The notes beneath the pieces are model-generated. The model was given only the letters and a program-made list of their open reading frames with translations, was not told the origin of the DNA and did no database searches. Positions 11,968-23,954 of a stretch of 64,000 nt of DNA are shown here, in pieces. Where the stretch lies: positions 12,073,093 to 12,137,092 of the forward strand of contig NW_020312902.1 of assembly GCF_003265705.1 (NCBI RefSeq). Reading direction: 5' to 3'. The DNA is from Callorhinus ursinus (Eukaryota; Chordata; Mammalia; Carnivora; Otariidae). The position numbers and the translations under genes are program-made. Position 1 is the stretch's first letter, and each line of letters begins with the position of its first letter.

Positions 11968-12410
11968 CCTATGTGGCAAACAAAAATTGAGGTGGTCCCC
12001 ATCATTCTAATTTCCTGGTGGTCATGCTATTACATGATTTCCTCCACTTGAATGTGGGAAGAACCTGTGACTTGCTTCTAAATAATAGAACATAGCAAAA
12101 GTAATGGGATGTATATAATTATATCTCATAAAATGGTACTGTCTGTCTTGCCAGAATCTTTCTCATCCTCACCGTGAGGAAGCAAGTGGCTATTTTGAGG
12201 AATCTTACATAATAAGGAATTGTGGGCAGCTTCTAGAAGTGAGCGTGGCTTCCAGCCAACAGCCAGCAAAAAACTGAAGCCCTCTTTCTGACATCAAGGA
12301 GCTGAATTCTTCCAACAACATGAATGTTTCCTTACATACTGAAGGTGCAGTGGGTACTGGTAGTATGCTGCCAGTCCCTTCCTGAAGAATGGGTGCAGAA
12401 GGTATAAATA
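11968..12410 (+). mobile_element. MLT1-family MaLR LTR, sense
   Basis: Reads 'cttgaatgtgggaagaacct', 'gtgacttgcttctaaataat', 'gaggaagcaagtggctattt', 'ccaacagccagcaaaaaact' and 'aacaacatgaatg'. This is the layout of a MaLR LTR closely related to those at 17000-17460 and 21440-21990. The 3' terminal part is eroded. Confidence 0.65.
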
Positions 12411-12756
12411 ACTAGGTTCCCCCAAGGGGAATAATTGTTTCTATCATATGAAACATCAATCTATTGACCTTAATAGCACTGATTTAAAGATTGCTCTGGA
12501 GTTTGATAAAGATAGATTGAACATACCTCAATATTATTGGTGCAAAATGAGCTTTTCCCTTTTTTAATATTATCTACAGTACCCCAATACATGATATTTT
12601 AAAGAACAAGTTTCTAATAGAGATAAACGCAGAGAATGATATACCTCTAATTGCTTAATTTTGTAATGGTCTTTTATTGTATGATTAGTTCTTTATACTC
12701 AGGGGAATTGTTTTCTCAAGTGTTAAATTTTGAAATATTCTGATTGAAAACATAAG
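12411..12756. other. unassigned AT-rich sequence
   Basis: Nothing recognisable beyond AT-rich text. Confidence 0.4.
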
Positions 12757-12759
12757 GGA

Positions 12760-12951
12760 AAGGGGTGCTGGGAATGCCTCACTCATTTGAGTGTCTGACT
12801 CTTGATTTTGGCTTGGGTCATGATTTCAGGATCATCCCAAGATTGAGCCCTGAGTTGGGCTCCATGCTGGGCTTGGGATTTTCTCTCCCTCTCCCTCTGC
12901 CCCTCCCCTGCTTGTGCTCACTCTCTTTCTAAAAAATAATAAAAAAAAATA
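12760..12951 (+). mobile_element. Can-SINE, sense (diverged)
   Basis: Head 'ggggtgctgggaatgcctca', internal 'gggtcatgatttcaggatca', 'gggctccatgctgggcttgg', CT-rich tract 'tctccctctccctctgcccc' and A-rich tail. More diverged than the other copies. A short flanking match (ataaggga on both sides) may be the remaining target-site duplication. It sits directly upstream of an old L1. Confidence 0.85.
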
Positions 12952-14180
12952 AGGGATGTACATTAACATGATAAAGACTATAAATGGCAAGCTCACAGAT
13001 AACATCATACTCAATGGTAAAAATCTGAGAACTTTTCCTTTAGGTTCAGTAAAAAGACAAATATTCCCACTCTCACAATTTCTATTCATCTTAGTCCTGG
13101 AAATTCTGGCAAGAGCAATTAATCAAGAAAATTAAATAATCACTGACCTGTACCTCCGAAACAAATAATACATTATATGTTAAAAAAAAAAAAAAGAAAG
13201 AAGATAGGAGGAAGGGAAAAATGAGGGGGGGAAATCGGAGGGGGAGATGAACCATGAGAGACTATGGACTCTGAGAAAAAAACTGAGGGTTCTAGAGGGG
13301 AGGGGGTTGGGGGATGGGTTAGCCTGGTGATGGGTAATAAAGAGGGCATGTACTGAATGGAGCACTGGGTGTTATACACAAACAATGAATCATGGAACAC
13401 TACATCAAAAACTAATGATGTAATGTATGTAACATAACATAATAAAAAAATAAAATGCAGGGAACATTAAAGAAAATTAAGTAAATGACATCTAAATCAG
13501 AAAAGTAAAATTGTCTCTGCAGATGACATCTTGTATATAAAAAAGTCCTACAGACTCCACCAAAAAAAAAAAAAAAACCTGTTAGAACTAATAAATAAAC
13601 TTGCAGGACACAAAGTCAATATACAAACATCAGTTGTATTTTTATAACTTAGAACAAACTATGCAAAAAAGATGCTAAGTACAATCCAATTTACAATAGC
13701 ATCAAAAAGAATAAAATACTTAGGCATAAACTTAACCAAGGAGGTGAAAGATTTGTATAACAAAAACTATGAAAGAAATTGAAAAAGACAAAATAAATGG
13801 AAAGATATCCCATGTTCATGGATTGGGAGGATTCATATTGTTAAAATGTCAATATTACCAAAAGCGATCTAAAGATTCAATGCAATTGCTATCAAAATTC
13901 CAATGGCATTTTTCACAGAAATAGAAAAAAAAAATCCTAGAATGTATATGGAACTACAAAGACTCAGATAACCAAAGCAAACTTGAGTCAGAACAAATCT
14001 GGAGTCATCACACTTCCTGTTTGAAACTCTGTTACAAAGCTATAGTAACCAAAACAGTATGGTAGTAGCATAAAAAAAGACACATAGAGCAATAGAACAG
14101 AATAGGAAGCCCAGAAATAAACCCATGTATATATAATTGATTAATTCATGACAAAGGAGCTAATAATATATAATGGATAA
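12952..14180 (+). mobile_element. old L1 ORF2 remnant, split by a younger L1
   Basis: Sense-strand degenerate L1 ORF2 from the reverse-transcriptase region onward. Recognisable DNA includes 'gcagatgacatcttgtatat' (FADD-motif region), 'gcataaacttaaccaaggag', 'atcccatgttcatggattgg' and 'catcacacttcctgtttgaa'. The copy is interrupted at 13141-13455 by a younger L1 3' end. Many stops and indels make it non-coding. It ends near 14180 without a 3' UTR. Confidence 0.85.
13141..13455 (+). mobile_element. short L1 3' UTR insertion, sense
   Basis: The 3' UTR of a younger carnivoran L1, from 'cactgacctgtacctccgaa' through a G-rich polypurine tract to 'aacataataaaaaaataaaa'. It lies inside the older L1 at 12952-14180. 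Possible target-site duplications are 'gaaaattaaataa' ending at about 13139 and 'gaaaattaagtaa' at about 13475. A 17-base stretch between the poly(A) and the second copy is unexplained. Confidence 0.85.
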
Positions 14181-16990
14181 TTGTGTTTATATCTGGATCT
14201 ATGATAGTTGTTTCTCTGATGCTAGATTAGCATAAAACTATTTCTTATACAAATCAGCTTATAAATTTTGCCTTCCAAGTGCTTAGACAACAAATATGGT
14301 TCTTTTGTCTCTTCTCATTCTTGATTTCCCCTGAACTCTTTTATAAAACATACAACACTTCTCTTCTGGAGAGCTCAAGCCACAAGAAATGAGCAGAGTC
14401 AGAATACTGAAGGACTGATACTACAGCATACCAAGGGGCAAGAGTAGTCTCTGCAATTGCAGTAAGATTGTCAAACGTTAATCACTTTCTATTTCTCTTA
14501 CTGACTGCATAATAGCATGAGGCTCCCTGTCTCATGGGTGAAGTGAGGGTGGGACTCCTTTCTGTTCTAATTAATTCTACAATTCTATTTATTTACAAAG
14601 CAGTGATCATTATGTCCACATTGATTTGTATTCTTTACATGGATTCTTTTTGTAACTTGCCTTAAAAAATTGTAATTGCATACAAGAAACATGTTTGTAA
14701 TGTGATCCTTTCTTCAGTGGCTACTATCAATTGGAACATAAATGGACAGCTGACTGAGGGTTGGCATCCATTCATAAGTCGGTTAATTACCTTTTGAGAA
14801 TTTGGGCTAAGAATAGAGACCAGAGTTAGGCAGTACTAAAGTGGGAGGAGGAGGGAGGAAGAAGGAGGAGGAGAAGAAAGATTTGCTGTCAACATTAGTT
14901 CATAGGGGAAAAGTGTTAACATAAGTGGAAAGAACATCATCTCACAATAAAAGACATTTTAACATGAACACAGTTGATATAATGGAACACTCATGGTATT
15001 GTTTAATTTTCTTTATTTCACAGTGATCTGTTGTTAAAAACTTCAACTCTTACAGGAGTAAGTTCTTCCTAATCTTTGATCTAAGAACAATAAGGGTTGC
15101 TGGACTCACATATTTCAAAATCCAAGATATGGGTAATTGAAAGACCAATTCTTTCGTTCTTGCTTTGCCTTGACATAGATCAACTTACTCCAGTCACCAG
15201 TGCTGATTTCATACAGATGAATCATGTTGATTAGCAATTACATATGCCTTTCTAATAAACAATGGTCATATTGAGAATAAATAAATGCCATTTAGTTGAT
15301 GGAAACAAACTTTTGAAACACGGGGCTCATGAGGAAAATTACTGTCATTTTTTAATTAAAAAATTATTTGGCAAGCTGAACTGGCAGTTAAGTCAGTACT
15401 GATGAGACTAAAGTGGAAAGTTTAACCACATTTGACTTTATCTTCTTGACTATCACTATACTTTAGATGTGACCCAGCTATATTGTAAGAAGTTGCTGCT
15501 GGTAAAAGAAAAAAGGGTCTAGGCCAAGGAGAGTGAATAACTCTGTGACATCATCCATATACATCCTATGGCTTTTTATTAAATGTATTTTCTGCCATGA
15601 AAGTTATAAGCATGAGGATGCATACACTAAGTGAAAACTGTGGCCAATTATTATATATACCTCCCAAGACACTTAAATGATAATAACTTACAAAAATTCA
15701 ACCTATGCATCTATTAATGTTAAGTGAGTTCTTGCCCAGATTTTCTCTCCTCTTAGGGGTCAAATGTGGTGGAAGTGGAGATTTGACTGAACTGCGTTTT
15801 AAAAATTTTTAATCAAGTGTTATATCAGCAGGCAACAGATGGAGGGAAAGCCATTTGATATCACATTGGTAGCAATGTGCCCAGCACACAATATGAAGCA
15901 CAGATGTTTATCTGGAATGGCCATGAAGTTGGAAACTGAAAACTTGGAAGGGAGCTATTGAATTCCCAAACTTCTCCAATGCCATATTGTAAACAGACAG
16001 GACAGCCTCCAAGGGGTAGCGTTAATACCTGATTCTCTTACATTCTTCTAGTAATAGAGGATGCACAAAAGTACATGTGCTCAGCACTAAAACCCCAAGT
16101 CAGAGATGTCTTTTTCATATCTGAACAGTATTTCCAATTAATGTGTTTTCTGAGAAAATTTTCCCCAGTATCTCTTTTGAGTTTTATATTCAATGTTTTA
16201 TTATATCTCTTGTGCTTTAATATGATGAGAATCTACACTAATTCTCACATGTTCTGTTCTTTCACTTCCTTAAAAAATGCATAGTATAAAACATTTAAGT
16301 ATCAATTACCCTATGGGAATTATTTTCCCCCTGAATGATTGTGAGGTTTTGTTTGTTTGTTTTCCATGTGTTTGCTTTTATTGGTGAGGTAGCATTTTTA
16401 TTCCCACTTCTCAAGAGACCATTCTTCACTCAGCACAGAGTGAAAATATTTGAGCCGGCTATCACTTCATACCATGAGAGTGAATGAAATTGCTCAAAGT
16501 GGGATTTCTATTTTCTGTATGTAAACAGGCCCACTGATAACATTTGCAAGGCTTAGGGAAAGAGAACAAATGGAGAGTCCTTCCACTAATGCCCACATTT
16601 TCAATTCTCTTCCCTCATTCCAGGCTGTACTGTGGAGAGCCACGAGCATGTTTGTAGAGACCTCAGACCATAAGTCCCAGTCCTGTCAGCCAGTGCCTTC
16701 TTGAAAAGAGCTACCTCTTGACTCACTCCTAGGATTTAAAGGTATGTATGTCATTAGCATTCTCTGCCTTTAGGAGTACAGACTGAGGAAAAGGACTACA
16801 TGCTGCAGGGAACAGGCTTGGTGCTATTCAGGTCGCAAGTTCTGCCGACTTAAGTATCCAGAGGTCAGCATAAAATGGATATGTGGACCCAAGTTGGGCT
16901 TATTTCATTGGGTCAATATCATTGACTAACATTTCCCCCATCATTCCTTTTGTGGGGTTGGCATACTGTATGCAACCCCCAATGATCCAC
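14181..16990. other. unassigned sequence, 2.8 kb
   Basis: No gene, RNA or confident transposon recognised. Contains a GGA/GAA purine-rich tract at about 14840-14880. Otherwise unique-looking AT-rich DNA, including an unsupported 69-codon ORF at 16075-16284. Confidence 0.45.
14840..14880. repeat. GGA-rich low-complexity tract
   Basis: A pure-purine run 'gtgggaggaggagggagg' continuing as aagaaggaggaggagaag. Simple low-complexity sequence. Confidence 0.85.
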
Positions 16991-16999
16991 GCCCTTGTA

Positions 17000-17462
17000 T
17001 AAACCTCTCTCCTTAACTATGGATGGGATTTGTAGTTTAGGTAATTAGCAAAGGTAATTAGATGTCATTGGTTAAAAAAGATGATGGAATGTTTATCTAA
17101 GACTCCATCTTGGGAGGCTGGAGAGAGAGACTCTCCTGCTAGTCTTGAAGAAGCAAATTGCTGTGTTGTGAATTGCCTATGAGATGTGCACATAGCAAGG
17201 AACTGGTAAGCCCTTGGGAAGTCCTCAGTCCTACCACCATAAGGAACTAAATTTTGCCCAAAGCACAGGAACTTGGAATATGACTGTTAGCTCTACAAAA
17301 GGTCACAGACTGGTTGACACCTCACTGTAGCCTTGTAATACCCTGAGCTGAATCCATTTACACTGAATCCAGATTCCTAACACTGTAAGAAAATGCATAT
17401 GTGTTGTTTGAAGCTACTAGGGTTGTGATAACTTGTTAAACAGCATAAGGAAACTAGTGTAC
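17000..17462 (+). mobile_element. MLT1-family MaLR LTR, sense
   Basis: Contains 'ggatgggatttgtagttt', 'ccatcttgggaggctggaga', 'agcaaggaactggtaagccc' and the typical 3' end 'gtgttgtttgaagctact', 'gataacttgttaaacag' and 'ggaaactagtgta'. About 460 bases, a near-complete solo LTR. Confidence 0.75.
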
Positions 17463-17970
17463 CAGTTCTTTGGAATTTGGACATTTGTTCTTTCCTGTCT
17501 TTGTCATACTTAGTCTTTCCCACAGCTATTAAAAGTAATTGCTTTTCTTGTGCATAGATTCTTGTTTTGTTGGCACTAGACTGGAACCTTTAGGAATGCC
17601 AAATTCATTGTATTATCTGAGTATAGTACTTTTTAAAAAATTACTTATTTGATTTAGTATAATTGAATAAAGATGATCATGTTCAAAGATAACCAGATTT
17701 TTTGACAACCTTGCTCATGATGTGTCTGTCCCCTTTCCTTCCTAATTTATTCTTCACACATATACTTATTTCTCTGATATCTTTCTAATATCTTACTTTG
17801 TCTCTTGACACTGGCAGAAATATTCTCTTCCTCCTTTGATATTTAAACCATTTTCATTGATCTGCTTTTAAAATTTATTTTTCCTCAATCCTTTACTTGG
17901 CATCTGTATGGGTACCATTCCTTTCCTAATCAAATTATATTCTGCTAGGTTGGACACAGGGGCAGAAATA
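17463..17970. other. unassigned AT-rich sequence
   Basis: No gene or named repeat recognised. Confidence 0.4.
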
Positions 17971-17974
17971 AAGT

Positions 17975-18108
17975 CATGTATGTCCTTTTTTTTAAAGATT
18001 TATTTTTTAAGTAATCTCTACACCCAGCATGGGGCTTAAATTTATAACCCTGAGATGAAGAGTCACATGTTCTACCACCTGAACGAGCCAGGTGCCCCCA
18101 TGTATGTC
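17975..18108 (-). mobile_element. short Can-SINE subtype, antisense
   Basis: A compact antisense SINE: 'aaagatttattttttaagta', 'atctctacacccagcatggg', 'gcttaaatttataaccctga' and 'gagccaggtgcccc'. It lacks the CT-rich tract of the longer SINEs. Ten-base target-site duplications 'catgtatgtc' are at 17975-17984 and 18099-18108. The same subtype occurs at 43513-43658. Confidence 0.9.
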
Positions 18109-20155
18109 TTTATAGCCTGTCTTCAAATCCAATTGCCTCCTCTACATTTTGGGTAGAATGGGCTCTTCTTAGCTACTTGGATATAGAAATGGAAGTGATG
18201 TTGAACTGCACAGTTTTCAACGCACACATTCCTTAGCCCACACTCACATATTTTGGAATCTAGCAAAACAGGTCCATTGTTGTATATCTTGTTGAGGCTT
18301 AAGTGATACTTTCCATCCTGACACTAGCAATGCCTTATTGATAGACTTGGGAACGTTGATTTAGTAAATCCTCATTTGCTTGGAAATTTGGATGCCACTT
18401 AAAATAGCTACCTTAGAGGGCAGTTGAAGTGAATGATGTGATTTGATCTATAATGTACGTTTGAAAAATACCTAGTTATTTTTAGGACAGATAAGGGCTG
18501 AAATCAACTCGGAAAGTCTAATGAGTAGCTCATATTTCTGCTCCAGTTTTCTCCTTGGCTGGCAAGAGCGAAATGGAGCCTCCTGTGGGTTTTTGTCATT
18601 CTTGGTTGAAGCCCTGAATGTTGGCAGACTGTCCCCACAGGCAAGGTGAAAGGAAGAATTGAGGCGATAATCAGGGTAATTCAGGCACTGTGTGTGCTAA
18701 TAGAGAAAACAGGTGCTTGGGACTTGGTTGACCCAGCATGGAAAAAATGCTTCGGGTAAATGGGCTTCACACTTCTTTCTGTTTCATAACTAGAGGCAGC
18801 TTGAAAGCTCTGCCCTATTGATCTTTCTGAAGATAAATCTTCTGTTTCCTTATGAAAGTGTCTAGATTTCTTTAAAACTCAACCTACTTACAAAGAGATT
18901 AAAAACCTTAGCCATAATTTCAACATTTCCCATTAAAATCTAGGCATTCATTTCAAATAATACTGATAATAGATTTGAACAATGACATAAAAAATGGTTT
19001 GGGGACTCAAATGTGTTGTTACAATGGGGGAAATTTAGCAGAGATGCTATCTGTAGAGAAAATAATGTTAAAATCAATTTGAAGTTTTAAGAGCCTTCTT
19101 TCTTTGGATTAAGTGTGCCATTAATGCTTTGGGGAAAAGTGTGTCTTGCTCTAGTTTTCTGTGTAGCAGAAGTAGGAGAAAAGGGTAGTTGATTCCAGAT
19201 ACCATTGCTTCCTTTTATATAGCAGATGTGTTTACTCTTTGTGATTTTGATTGCAACATCTACCCTGGGTTTAATGAGATAGTTGAACCAAATCTTCTCT
19301 ACAGAAGTTCCTTAGAAGTTAAGGGGGATATCCAAAAAGACCCATGTGATAAACTCATTTGATTTTAACATATATTTGCTTAAGTCAGGTCAACAAAACA
19401 ATTTGCAATGGCAGAGCCCATGCAGTTCACTTATAGAGCCAGCAAGTGGAAAACTTCTCAGCTGCAATAGTTATTATAGAATGTTGGAGGGAGGGAGTGG
19501 TTACCCAAGATCTGTTTACAATCAGCATTTATTCTAAGAGAATTGCATAAGATTTAACTCCATGTCAAAACTGGCATGAGATAACAGTGGGTAAATCATG
19601 CAGACCCATCTCAGAATCACTGTGAATGTCTTTCTTCTGATTTAGAATGTAACTGCTGATTAAATATGAGACTGTGATACAAAACTTTTAGTTTCCTTTT
19701 ACTTTATAAATTTCCTTTTAATATAAAAATGGATTCTCTTTGGATATTTAACTTCCATGAGGACTGCTTCCTATATTTAGTTTTCAGGAAATTTCTCTTA
19801 TTTCTTAAAAAATATATTTTGCTACTTCACTGCAATTCAAAAAATTCAAAAGAAAATAAAGAATTTAACAATATCTATCCCCGGATTCCAGGAGTTCTTT
19901 TTTGCAAGGTGCAGAAGACAGAAGATTGGGCCCTGCTTTCCCATGATGAAAAAGTTTGCACTCCTTCTGGAAGCTTAATGCCATTATCTTCACTGACAAT
20001 AGAGACTCCCCAAAAATCTTAAGTATTTTCAACATTTCAATTACGTCCTTTTATCCTCCAAAATAAAACCTCCCCAAAACCAAAATAAACTACAACACAT
20101 CTTGTTTAATTCTATCTATTGATAAAGGACTATGGTTTACTTCTAAAAGTACACA
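18109..20155. other. repeat-poor unassigned sequence
   Basis: About 2 kb in which I recognise no transposon or gene. The part at 18500-18900 is less AT-rich and may be functional non-coding DNA, but nothing in the sequence proves it. A 97-codon ORF at 19729-20022 has no known motif. Confidence 0.4.
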
Positions 20156-20156
20156 G

Positions 20157-20335
20157 AGGGGCATCTGGGCAGCTCAGTCGATTAAGCATCTGCCTTTGGT
20201 TCAGGTCATGATCCCTGGGTGCTGAGAGTGAGCCCTGCATCGAGCTTCCTACTCAGCGGGGAGTCTGCTTCTCTCTCTCCTGCTCCCCTTGTTCATGCTC
20301 TCTCTCTCAAATAAATAAAATCTTAAAAAAATAAA
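20157..20335 (+). mobile_element. Can-SINE, sense
   Basis: Head 'gggcatctgggcagctcagt', 'gattaagcatctgcctttgg', 'gtcatgatccctgggtgctg', CT-rich tract and tail 'aaataaataaaatcttaaaa'. No confident target-site duplication was identified. Confidence 0.9.
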
Positions 20336-20449
20336 ACTACATATAAAAATCAATGATTTCAATGGGGCAAAAAATAGAGATTGTATTAGGAGGTGGGAGG
20401 AAGTAAAAGCATTGGTAATCATTGATTGTTTGGTCAGTTGGTTGGTTGA

Positions 20450-20990
20450 TTCATCTATGAACATATTTACTGATCATCTATGTGTCAAGCATAATGCCAA
20501 CTATTAAGGATACAGTAATGTACATTATTAGACTTGGTGAATCCTGCCTTTACCAACTTTTGCTTTAGTGGCTAGAAAGGCATTCATCAAACCATGTATT
20601 TTTTTAATGAGTTCATAATTATGAACTGAGATAAATTTTATGAAGGAAAGGAACATCACTCTTAAACAAGGAATTAACAAAATAACTTGGCTTTACTGAG
20701 AAAAGGATACTTGCAATATTAGTAAGTGATAAATTAATGAGAGAGTGATGAAGGAGCATTCATTGCTGCCAGAGTGGTATGTACAAAGGGTATGGGTTGT
20801 AAGAGAAGCCAACAGTGTTGGGGTAAAAGTATAGGGAGAGTGCTTGGAAGGGTGAGCAGAAACCAGATTACACTCCTTTGCAGCCCTATTAAGGATTTTT
20901 ATTTTATGTGCAACAGAAAGCCTTTGGACAATTTTAAGCAGCATTGCCATAATTAGATCTAAGTTTTGAAAGTAAAACTTTGAGATGAAA
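20450..20990 (-). mobile_element. L2 LINE, antisense (old)
   Basis: The order 'tactgatcatctatgtgtca', 'aaggatacagtaatgtaca', 'agtagtggta'-like text, then 'cagcctttggacaattttaa' and 'agcagcattgccataattag' follows the antisense L2 3' region (size statement, then 'gtaggccattgtaagg' and 'gcagaggagtgacatgatc' equivalents). Strongly diverged, so the boundaries are approximate. Confidence 0.5.
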
Positions 20991-21425
20991 ACTCCAGTGA
21001 GTACTACAGAATCTACTTGGCCACTTATTAACTAGAGGCGATGCTTTCCTATCCAGTGAATGTATGTGTAATTGTATGAAATTTGTGCAGGAATTAAACA
21101 ATGTCCTTATACTTTATAAGAAGAGTTCTAAGAGAGCTACAACAAATTATAAATTCCCCAATTTTCTTTAAGATACCATGTCAATATATATTTAGAATTT
21201 TGTACGTGTTTTTTTATTTTCCTTTTTTCTCATTTCAATTTAAATTATAGCACCTGACAGACTAAATATTTATGTAACAATTTCTAGCTTTGTATCAAAT
21301 TGCTATTCTTAGTGGTTGTTATCAGTAACCATCAGCACACTTAAATTTTTTTAACCTTTTCATAAGGGCAAAATACAATGAATTATGCATATCATTGTAT
21401 AAATTGATAGTGATTGTGGCAAATA
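20991..21425. other. unassigned AT-rich sequence
   Basis: No gene or named repeat recognised. Confidence 0.4.
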
Positions 21426-21435
21426 GGTTCTTAAG

Positions 21436-21985
21436 GTAACCCAAATTATTCCCATTTCCTGGTATTCATACTGCTATGTGGTCCCCTACCCATGAGTGTG
21501 GACCACACCTAGGATGTTCTTTTAATAGAATATGGTAAGTGCTAGGATGTGCATGATTATTTGTATGTGATTATATGATTTACACTCTTCTTGCTAGAGT
21601 CTCTCCCTCCCTTGCTTGCTTTGAGGAAGCAAGTGGCCCTGTTGGGGAATCCCACATTGCAAGGAACTGTAGGTGACCTCTAGGAGCTGAGAGTGGTCTC
21701 TAGTCAATAGTCAGCAAGAAATTGAAGTCCTCAGTTCTACAACTGCAAGAGATTGAGTTCTTCCAACAGCATGAGTGAGCTTGTAGAGCAGAAACTTCCC
21801 CAGTTAATCCTTAGGTAAAACTGCAACCCCAGATATATGAGCCTTTATTGCAGCTTTGTGAGACCCTAAACAGAAGATCCAGGTTAGCCATGTTCAGATT
21901 CTTGACCCACAGACCCTGTGAGATAGTGAATATATGTCATTTTAAGCTGCTAAGTTTATAGTAATATTGTTATGCCACAATATCT
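21436..21985 (+). mobile_element. MLT1-family MaLR LTR, sense
   Basis: Reads 'tgctatgtggtcccctaccc', 'tgaggaagcaagtggccctg', 'caatagtcagcaagaaattg', 'aacagcatgagtgagcttg', 'cagctttgtgagaccctaaa', 'gacccacagaccctgtgaga' and 'cattttaagctgctaagttt'. This is the best preserved of three related sense LTRs in the window (with 11968-12410 and 17000-17462). Confidence 0.8.
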
Positions 21986-22439
21986 ACATAACAATACCAA
22001 AATACCTACATAACCTACCAATTGTTATGAGATAAATACTTCAGTGATGAGGCCAAAAATATACTGTATATGGCAGAAAGTATCACTGTTCAAACAGATA
22101 AAATGTTACTAGTGAGTAAGTGCATGGAAAACTGAATTCAACCCGAGAGACTTGACTTAGCAGTAGCTATGCATTTCTCTGAAAGGGTTACTTCTCACAA
22201 AATCAATTGTCTGAATGCAGAATAACTGCCTGTCAACTTGGCAAATCACAACTTCTCTGGTCTGTTTTCTCATCTCTAGAATGATAATATTTGCCCTCAT
22301 TACATAAAGGATTATTATAAGATTAAACTGAGATCATTTTAATTAAATAATTATCACATATAATACATGGAAGCCCGTGACAACTATGGAATGCTAGCTA
22401 TTTGGAAGTATGAACAGTGTTAATGAGTTCTCCTCTACC

Positions 22440-23600
22440 CCCTGTGACCTACCACTAATTATACATCCAACTCGGACAGAATTTTCACCGAGAGTTTTTG
22501 ATTTTTTTTTAATCTTTCTTTGAGTTAAGAAGAGATCGATTGTTAATGGCCTTAATAACACGCAGGATGGCTCTCCATTTTAGCAAGGGCAGGTGCATTA
22601 CTATAGCCTAATTTATAGGAATTCATCTGGATGAGTTACCCGCTTACACTTAAACTCTGTTCTCGGCTGCATTTGCTACTTGAAATTCTCTTTTGTGAAA
22701 ATTCAGTGCTTTCCATTTGTCCATTAATATTCGCCTTCACATTTGCAAGCTTGTCACAATAAATGATTTTATTTTCAGTCCTCTACCATTTGTGCAAATT
22801 CTGCTGTCACCGAAGGGTGAAGATATAGAATTTAAATGCATAATATCACAAATGTTTTTTAAATTCTTTTATTAATACAGTTCACAGCACAATTAACATA
22901 AATAATATTGTTTTTAGCCCATTGGTTCCTAAAAGCATTTAAGATGCAAAAGCATATCTTGGGGAGAAAGATTCTCAATATGGTTAGAAAAGAAGTGTCA
23001 GCAACTGGGTGCAAAATGTGGCTCAGCTGCTCCTGTGAAGTTAATAATATTTTTAAAAAGATCTAAATGATGAGAGATCTTTTTATTGTTGTTTTATACT
23101 TTCCCTACTGGCTGATTTTTCAGCTCATAAAGTATTCTTGCTGCTGGGTGAACCATTTGTGATAGCCTCATTTTGGCTGATTTTCTTTTTGTACCAATGG
23201 CCAGCCTACATCAGAAAGACTAAGCATCATAGACACCAGTTCAACTTGATGGGTGTAATCATTTCATCAAAGCAAGGAAAATAGAAAGTCCTTTACTTAA
23301 ATTAAGACATGTCTCTTTAAATCCTGGTACTCAGAAAATTGGTTATTTACATTTTACATTCACTGAATGCAAAGTGTATCATTTTTGTAGCCAGTCAGGA
23401 GCAGGAGTTAAGTAATCACACAATCACTGGGTTGAACATCTTAGCTGCACTTTCAGGACTTAGCTGTCCCAATAAACAAAAATTCATCACAAAAGAAATA
23501 CATATTTGTTTATATAAATATCTTATTTCCTTGCAGGTAAAAAGCTTTAACAAAACAACAAGATCAAGAGAGTAATGGAGAAGTGATAGAAAGGAAGATG
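22440..23600. other. repeat-free block, candidate conserved non-coding DNA
   Basis: About 1.1 kb with no recognisable repeat. It contains homeodomain/POU-like text such as 'tccattaatattcg', 'catttgcaagcttgtca' and 'atttaaatgcataatatc'. A perfect 11-bp inverted repeat occurs at 23054-23085. It resembles conserved enhancer-type sequence in texture, but conservation cannot be shown from one sequence. Confidence 0.35.
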
Positions 23601-23603
23601 TAA

Positions 23604-23818
23604 TCTTGGCTAACATTTCTTGAGTGCTTACTATATGGTTTCTATTCTGTTGTTTCTACACAGGTTATACAGTTTCTTTCTTACTACTGCTATCAGCTAT
23701 GCAATACTTCTATCTCCATTTTACACATGAGGAATGTGAGATAATGAGAGATGAAATAATTTAGCCAAAGGCCGGAATGTTGGGATCTAAATCCCAAGTA
23801 GTGAAGGAGCTGGAATCA
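23604..23818 (-). mobile_element. MIR SINE, antisense
   Basis: Antisense MIR hallmarks in order: 'ctaacatttcttgagtgctt', 'actatatggtttctattctg', 'ctccattttacacatgagga', 'aatttagccaaaggccggaa' and 'gggatctaaatcccaag'. Near full length for MIR; ancient and non-coding. Confidence 0.8.
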
Positions 23819-23882
23819 AATATTGGCAGGTACATTCCCACCTGAGTTAATCATAATCTTTAATGTAGTGGAAGTAGTGCAG

Positions 23883-23954
23883 CCTTCGTAACCAGAGAGA
23901 AGTGAAACTGAGCTTCTGCCTTTGTAACCGGAGAGAAGTAAAAGTCTCATTTGG
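23883..23954. repeat. 36-bp tandem duplication
   Basis: Two adjacent units beginning 'ccttcgtaaccagagagaag' (23883) and 'cctttgtaaccggagagaag' (23919) share a 36-base period, with most differences in the second half. No repeat family recognised. Confidence 0.75.
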
